DNA of 64,000 nucleotides from Dyella psychrodurans (GTDB lineage: Bacteria; Pseudomonadota; Gammaproteobacteria; Xanthomonadales; Rhodanobacteraceae), in NCBI RefSeq assembly GCF_003363265.1, contig NZ_QRBF01000002.1, positions 369,741-433,740 of the forward strand, read 5' to 3'. The stretch's first letter is position 1. Each line of letters starts with the position of its first letter. This document shows positions 60,086 to 64,000 of the stretch, piece after piece. The notes beneath the pieces were generated by a model, which saw only the letters and a list, made by a program, of their open reading frames with translations, was not told the origin of the DNA and made no database searches. A program made the translations under genes and the position numbers.

Positions 60086-61270
60086 ATGACCATCCATGCC
60101 GCCGTTCGAAACTGGTTTACGCCGGCGCCGGATTCCTATGCCGCGCGCAGCGTGCGCCGCGGCAAATCGCCTTGGGTGGATGCGATACACCTGCTGTGGT
60201 CGATATGGGTATTCATCATCCCCGCGTTCGACCATTACACGTGGCAGTGGGGAGTGATCACGCTCGTCACCTATCCGCTCTTCCTGGCGTTGTACGCGAA
60301 GACTTGCGTGGCATCGCAAAAGCAGACGCCGATGTATGCGCTTTCGATGATCGCGCTCTGCTTCGCGTTGATGCCCTGGTACGCCAGCAGCTTTTGTTAC
60401 TTCATCTATGGCTGCGTGATGCTGCGCAGTTGCCGCTTCGAGTTGCGCACCTACATGGCGACGCTGGCCACGCTCAACCTCATATTCGTGGGTGAGGCCT
60501 TGTTGCTGCATTATCCGTGGCAGTCGGTGGTGTCGATTCCTGTCACGTCCTTCATCATCGGCATCATCATCAAAGCCGAGACGACGACTGAGGAAAAGGA
60601 TGCGGAGCTTCGCCTTTCGCACGATGAAGTGCGCAGATTGGCGGCAACGGCCGAGCGTGAGCGCATCGGACGAGATCTGCACGATCTGCTTGGTCATACC
60701 CTCTCGTTGATCACCTTGAAGCTTGAGTTGTCGCGCAAACTTTTCGACCGCGATAGCGCCGCCGCAAAACGTGAGCTGGAAGAAGCCGAGCGCGTTGCTC
60801 GCCATGCACTTGCCGAAGTGCGTGCAGCCGTAACGGGCATTCGTTCTACCGATCTGGCTGCTGAGCTGGCTTCCGCACGTTTGTTGCTGGAGTCCTCGGC
60901 AGTGCATCTGGATTGCGGCAATCTGCCGGATTCGCTGCCGCCGGATGTCGAGCGCGGGCTCGCACTGGTCATTCGCGAAGCTACCACCAATATTCATCGA
61001 CACGCGGAGGCTTCGGAAGCCAGCGTGCGCTTTACCAGGACGGCGGAAAAATTGGATATGCAGATCTGCGACAACGGACGCGGCGGACTCGCCACGCATG
61101 GCAATGGCGTCAACGGCATGCACGAACGCGTTCGTGCGCTCGGCGGCAACATGCAGATCGATTCGCCGCCACGTCGCGGTACACGATTGCTGATCAGCGT
61201 TCCCTTGCGAGCGCACCGGCATATCGAACACGTGGCCGGCGATTCGGAATCGTTGCGGGGTGCCGCATGA
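60086..61270 (+). CDS. DesK-like sensor histidine kinase
   Basis: 394 residues: about five membrane helices (residues 30-165), a coiled linker, and a HisKA_3 dimerisation domain with ERERIGRDLHDLLGHTLSLI (H199). A HATPase_c domain follows with an N-box REATTNIHRHA and G-box CDNGRGGLATHGNGVNGMHERVRALGG. The soluble kinase parts are intact. The organisation matches the membrane-fluidity sensor DesK. It is coupled to the regulator gene by an ATGA overlap and sits behind an ABC exporter it probably controls. Confidence 0.92.
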   Translation: MTIHAAVRNWFTPAPDSYAARSVRRGKSPWVDAIHLLWSIWVFIIPAFDHYTWQWGVITLVTYPLFLALYAKTCVASQKQTPMYALSMIALCFALMPWYASSFCYFIYGCVMLRSCRFELRTYMATLATLNLIFVGEALLLHYPWQSVVSIPVTSFIIGIIIKAETTTEEKDAELRLSHDEVRRLAATAERERIGRDLHDLLGHTLSLITLKLELSRKLFDRDSAAAKRELEEAERVARHALAEVRAAVTGIRSTDLAAELASARLLLESSAVHLDCGNLPDSLPPDVERGLALVIREATTNIHRHAEASEASVRFTRTAEKLDMQICDNGRGGLATHGNGVNGMHERVRALGGNMQIDSPPRRGTRLLISVPLRAHRHIEHVAGDSESLRGAA

Positions 61271-61869
61271 TCCGCGTCCTGTTGGCCGAAGATCAAGCGA
61301 TGGTGCGTGGCGCGTTGTCGGCGTTGTTGAATCTCGAATCGGATATCGAAGTGCTTGGTTCCGCATCTGACGGCGAATCCGCATGGCGCGAAGTGCAGCG
61401 GCTGAAACCGGATGTGCTGGTGACGGATATCGAAATGCCAGGCATCACCGGGCTCGAACTCGTGCAGCGCATACAGCGCTACGAATTGCCGGTGAAGTCG
61501 ATCATCGTCACCACGTTCGCGCGGCCCGGCTTTTTGCGTCGCGCGCTGGATGCGGGAGTGTCTGGTTACTTGTTGAAAGACGCGCCCGCGGAAAATCTCG
61601 CCGAAGCGTTGCGCACGGTGCACCGCGGCGGTCGCTCGATCGATCCGCAACTGGCCTTGGAAGCCTGGTCCGAAGCCGACCCGTTGAACGATCGCGAACG
61701 GCAAGTATTGCGCTTCGCTGGCGAAGGATTATCGGCGAGCGATATCGCCACGAAACTCAATCTCTCGCACGGCACCGTGCGCAATTATCTTTCCGAAGCC
61801 ATCGGTAAGTTGGGTGCGGCCAACCGTATCGAGGCATATCGATTGGCGCGACAAAAAGGCTGGTTATAG
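61267..61869 (+). CDS. DesR-like LuxR-type response regulator
   Basis: 200 residues from ATG 61267 (ATGA overlap with the kinase gene). The receiver has LLAEDQAMVRGALSALL, D54 in VLVTDIEMPGITGLEL, and T and K in IIVTTFARPGFLRRALDAG and GYLLKDAPAENLAEAL. The helix-turn-helix is NDRERQVLRFAGEGLSASDIATKLNLSHGTVRNYLSEAIGKLGA. It closes the ABC-DesK-DesR operon. No terminator is visible right after the stop. Confidence 0.93.
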   Translation: MIRVLLAEDQAMVRGALSALLNLESDIEVLGSASDGESAWREVQRLKPDVLVTDIEMPGITGLELVQRIQRYELPVKSIIVTTFARPGFLRRALDAGVSGYLLKDAPAENLAEALRTVHRGGRSIDPQLALEAWSEADPLNDRERQVLRFAGEGLSASDIATKLNLSHGTVRNYLSEAIGKLGAANRIEAYRLARQKGWL

Positions 61870-61971
61870 GAATTATTCTTAATCATTAAAAATTCACTTG
61901 CATTGCGAATTTTGCTCGCGTAATGTTCGCCTCCTTCGCCAATATCGGCGATTTAACCTGCGGAATTTTTC

Positions 61972-62085
61972 ATGACGTATCACTTCGCCAACGCTGCTTT
62001 GCCATCGCGACTGAATCGCGATGCGATGCCGTGCGCGGTAATTGAACGCCATGCGCCGCGCAAAGGTTTCTTCCTGAAAGACTGA
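61972..62085 (+). CDS. Possible 37-residue leader peptide
   Basis: A short frame from ATG 61972 to TGA 62085. The peptide begins MTYHFANAALPSRLNRDAM and ends HAPRKGFFLKD, with two adjacent Phe codons near its stop. The stop codon overlaps the first base pairs of a chain of alternative hairpins ending in a terminator, the normal layout of an amino-acid leader. The ribosome site (GCGGAA, 61960-61965) is weak. It is not similar to any protein I know. Conservation in relatives would decide it. Confidence 0.45.
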   Translation: MTYHFANAALPSRLNRDAMPCAVIERHAPRKGFFLKD

Positions 62086-62169
62086 TCTCGCTCGTGGAGA
62101 TCGGTCACCCCGATCTCCCGAGGCAGCGCGAACGCCCTCGGGTCGCCACACCCGGGGGCGTTTTGTTTT
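62084..62169 (+). promoter_or_regulatory. Attenuator-like RNA with four overlapping hairpins and terminator
   Basis: Successive stems share strands: GATCTC/GAGATC (62084-62102); GAGATCGG/CCGATCTC (62097-62117); CCCGAGG/CCTCGGG (62117-62142); and the terminator CGCCCTCGGGT/ACCCGGGGGCG (62133-62160) followed by TTTTGTTTT. Each stem excludes its neighbour, so stalling of a ribosome on the short frame upstream would decide whether the terminator forms. No biosynthetic gene follows. The next features are the tRNA-like pair and the slipin gene. Confidence 0.6.
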
Positions 62170-62412
62170 GGGCGTTCGAGAAGGATGCGCATGCATCGAA
62201 AAATGTTTTGGAATGCGATTTCCGGAAGTTTTCTTCCGCCCTGAAGCATCCGGTCGTGCAAGCGGCCGAGGCATAGGCGCGGCTGCGACAAGCGCATGTG
62301 CGCTGCGCCTGGATGCTTCGGCGCGGGCGGTGCGGGAATCGAATTTCATCACTTTAGGCGTTTTCGCCTTAATGCATTGCCGATTTGAAAGTCGGTAATA
62401 CGCAGCATTAAT

Positions 62413-62428
62413 CGGCAGGTTTTCAGCG
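62413..62428 (+). promoter_or_regulatory. Weak sigma-54-like promoter motif
   Basis: CGGCAGGTTTTCAGCG has the GG-N10-GC spacing (GG at 62414, GC at 62426) and the GGCA of the -24 box, but CAGC replaces TTGC at -12. It would start transcription about 70 bases before the tRNA-like pair. RNA-repair (rtc) operons are sigma-54 dependent through RtcR, which is why it is listed. On sequence alone the match is marginal. Confidence 0.2.
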
Positions 62429-62508
62429 GTTCGGGTTCCAAGGCCCGTCCGGTGCGCGCGGCTGTGCCGCCAGCGTATGCCGAGGCATGTACGAGAGTGT
62501 TGCGACTG

Positions 62509-62577
62509 TGACGTTAGCTTAGAGGTCAAGCAGCGGTGTATGCCGTGCACGCCGGTTCGATTCCGGCACGTCAACCA
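62509..62577 (+). ncRNA. Degenerate tRNA-like sequence 1 (with CCA)
   Basis: Ends TGACGT (62509-62514) and ACGTCA (62568-62573) pair perfectly for 6 bp and are followed by ACCA. A D-arm GCTT-AGAGGTC-AAGC and a full T-arm GCCGG-TTCGATT-CCGGC are present. The middle 19 bases (AGCGGTGTATGCCGTGCAC) are 3-4 nt too short for a normal anticodon arm plus variable loop and fold only as an irregular stem. It cannot be an ordinary tRNA, but keeps the features recognised by CCA-binding and T-arm-binding proteins. Confidence 0.55.
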
Positions 62578-62649
62578 CTGGATAGCTCAGTTGGGTAGAG
62601 CATCGGACTGTTAATCCGAGTGTCGCGGGTTCGAATCCTGCTCCAAACA
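62576..62649 (+). tRNA. Degenerate tRNA-Asn(GUU)-like sequence 2
   Basis: The D-arm TAGCTCAGTTGGGTAGAGC, anticodon arm TCGGA-CTGTTAA-TCCGA (anticodon GTT) and T-arm GCGGG-TTCGAAT-CCTGC are all intact. The acceptor stem pairs only in its inner four base pairs (TGGA/TCCA), the outer three do not match, and GGG replaces CCA. It begins inside the CCA of the preceding tRNA-like sequence. It is therefore a tRNA-Asn pseudogene or a deliberate tRNA mimic rather than a charging-competent tRNA. Confidence 0.6.
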
Positions 62650-63048
62650 GGGAATGCGAGTTCCCTCACAACGGAAACACCTCATGCGTTGCCTGGCGCG
62701 ATGGCCAGGGAAGGCTTTCAGCCAGACAGCGCAGCGAGTATGGAACCGGATGTTTGCCCCGAATGCGCGCGGGTGATCGTCGAGAGATGTTTATGCGGCG
62801 TGCCGTATCGACAGATCGAAGCGACAACCTCCACGCACAAGGCGTGATCGTCCCGCGCCACATTCGTGCAGAGGTGTTTCCACCTTATTCGATGTTGTCG
62901 ACGCTCGTTCAATATCGGGCGCGATGGTCCCGCGAGGGAGGCGGCACTGCGCCGTCGATGTGTTGAACAGGTTATCCCGCGGGAACGGTCCATCCGCGCG
63001 AATGGCCAAATCACATGGACCAAGCCAGGAATGAAAAGGAGTATTCCC
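62650..63048 (+). other. Structured leader before the slipin gene
   Basis: About 400 bp with several perfect small hairpins: AGGGAA/TTCCCT (62649-62666), CCTGGC/GCCAGG (62692-62709), TCCCGCGGGA (62975-62984) and GGTCCAT/ATGGACC (62987-63021), the last ending 16 bases before the slipin ribosome site. Apart from the 35-residue frame at 62740 no gene is visible. The density of stems suggests a long structured 5' leader continuous with the tRNA-like pair. Confidence 0.4.
62740..62847 (+). CDS. Possible 35-residue protein with CPEC and CLC motifs
   Basis: The short frame begins MEPDVCPECARVIVERCLCG. CxxC followed by CxC eight residues later could ligate zinc. An in-frame ATG at 62701 would give 48 residues. 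The ribosome site is poor. It lies between the tRNA-like pair and the slipin gene on the same strand. I cannot tell whether it is translated. Confidence 0.25.
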   Translation: MEPDVCPECARVIVERCLCGVPYRQIEATTSTHKA

Positions 63049-64000
63049 ATGTTCTGGATCAAGCAAATCGTGATCGGCGACGGCGAGCGCGGTTTGCTGT
63101 ATCGCAACCGTCGACTGCAAGCTGTACTGCAAGCGGGCGTGTACCGCTACTTCGATCCGTTCGATCGGACCGCGGTCGTCGTGCACAACGTGGCCCGTCC
63201 GGAATACGCCGGCAATGATGCCGAGGTGCTGATGGGTTCGATGGACGCCAAGTTGGCCGCGCATTTCGTGCTGGCCGACGTCGCTACGGATCAGGTTGGT
63301 CTCGTGTTGAAGAACGGCAAGCTCGAGGACGTGCTGGTGCCGGGTACGCGCAAGCTGTACTGGAAGGATCTGGTACCGGTTGAGGTGCGCCTGGTGTCGA
63401 TGGCCGAAACGTTGGATGTCGATGCCGATGTGCTCGGTCGTCTGCGTCAGCTCGGTGTGCTTGCCAAGGTCGCCGTGACGGTCGACGTGCCGGTCGAGTC
63501 GGCGGGCCTGCTGTTCGTCGATGGCAAGCTGGTGCGTACGCTGAAGCCGGGTGCTTATGCCTTCTGGAATTTCCGGAAGAACGTGGCGGCCGAGGTGATC
63601 GACCAGCGCGTGCAGTCGCTGGAAGTGTCAGGTCAGGAACTGTTGACCCGCGACAAGGTGAGCCTGCGTGTGAACCTTGCGGCGAGTCTGCGCGTGGTCG
63701 ATCCGGTCGCGGCGCGTACGAAGGTTGCCAAGTACGGTGACTATCTGTACCGCGAGTTGCAGTACGGACTGCGCAAGGCGGTATCGGCCAAGACGCTCGA
63801 CGAACTGCTCGGCGACAAGGCCTCGCTGGATGCCGACATCTTCGCGTACGTACACGGGCGCGTCGGTGAGTTGGGCCTGGAAGTGCTCGGCGTGGGTGTC
63901 AAGGACGTCATCCTGCCGGGCGACATGAAGGAGATCCTCAACAGCGTGGTGCAGGCGGAGAAGGCGGCGCAGGCCAACGTCATCCGTCGTCGCGAGGAGG
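63049..64000 (+). CDS. Slipin/SPFH (band 7) family protein, partial at window end
   Basis: The frame is open from ATG 63049 (AGGAG 7 bp upstream) to the window end, 317 codons, without a stop. The SPFH domain follows a triplicated N-terminal motif: GERGLLYRNRRLQAVLQAGV, QVGLVLKNGKLEDVLVPGTR and AGLLFVDGKLVRTLKPGAYA. It then has FWNFRKNVAAEVIDQRVQSLEVSGQELLTRDKVSLRVNLAASLRV and DYLYRELQYGLRKAVSAKTLDELL. There is no clear membrane helix. Related slipins occur beside RtcB RNA ligase genes in RNA-repair operons, a link that cannot be checked here. Confidence 0.88.
   Translation, partial: MFWIKQIVIGDGERGLLYRNRRLQAVLQAGVYRYFDPFDRTAVVVHNVARPEYAGNDAEVLMGSMDAKLAAHFVLADVATDQVGLVLKNGKLEDVLVPGTRKLYWKDLVPVEVRLVSMAETLDVDADVLGRLRQLGVLAKVAVTVDVPVESAGLLFVDGKLVRTLKPGAYAFWNFRKNVAAEVIDQRVQSLEVSGQELLTRDKVSLRVNLAASLRVVDPVAARTKVAKYGDYLYRELQYGLRKAVSAKTLDELLGDKASLDADIFAYVHGRVGELGLEVLGVGVKDVILPGDMKEILNSVVQAEKAAQANVIRRREE

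Overview
The window is GC-rich, densely coded gammaproteobacterial chromosome. Gene order and protein types (Pil-Chp cluster, thrS-infC-rpmI-rplT-pheST-ihfA-merR block, GspN, RegBA, divergent serA and D-2-hydroxyglutarate dehydrogenase) point to the Xanthomonadales, most likely a Rhodanobacteraceae member (Dyella/Luteibacter/Rhodanobacter type). This placement is inferred from protein character, not from a search. There is no rRNA, prophage, CRISPR array or intact transposase. Mobile signal is limited to small palindromic repeats and one MITE-like element.

Layout. 1-8.6 kb: the end of the twitching-motility chemosensory operon (pilJ end, giant hybrid kinase ChpA, ChpB-like protein, CheW-like ChpC). 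8.7-18 kb: housekeeping genes (rsmE, bioA, gspN, two inositol-phosphatase-fold enzymes, nudE, mazG), a GSGD-repeat secreted protein, an anion transporter and a GST. 18-25 kb: ybbP/ybbA with divergent tesA, an OmpR-type two-component pair whose kinase has an eroded ATP site, and a fused A+B succinyl-CoA:3-ketoacid CoA-transferase. 25-33 kb: an exported beta-helix protein, a gene-poor 0.9 kb, a periplasmic isoaspartyl peptidase, a PIG-V-like membrane protein, the redox pair RegA/RegB and a peptide transporter. 33-40.5 kb: dgkA, lemA, two TPM proteins, a FimT pseudopilin, uvrB, tRNA-Val, a HemJ/CopD-like protein and a sugar-nucleotide epimerase. 40.5-48.3 kb: the thrS-infC-rpmI-rplT-pheS-pheT-ihfA-merR block and tRNA-Pro. 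infC starts at AUC. There is a possible Thr leader/terminator before thrS and a strong terminator before pheS. 48.4-58 kb: a basic-tailed unknown protein, a chemoreceptor, serA, a MITE-like element, D-2-hydroxyglutarate dehydrogenase, proline iminopeptidase, upp, a PsiF-type protein and a class III aminotransferase. 58.3-61.9 kb: an ABC exporter plus DesK/DesR-type two-component operon.

The last 2.1 kb is the most unusual part. It holds a 37-codon ORF followed by four overlapping, mutually exclusive hairpins ending in an intrinsic terminator (an attenuator architecture with no biosynthetic gene behind it). Next come two abutting degenerate tRNA-like sequences, a structured leader, and a slipin/SPFH gene that runs off the window and carries three tandem copies of its N-terminal motif. 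Slipins accompany RtcB-type RNA ligases in bacterial RNA-repair operons, so this may be the 5' end of such a locus. That needs the sequence beyond 64000.

Two families of REP-like palindromes recur. Family A (12936-13090 and 43044-43201) and family B (55134-55252, with solo copies at 39161 and 49179) occur as inverted pairs resembling REPINs. One family A copy supplies the stop codon and C-terminal residues of a phosphatase gene.
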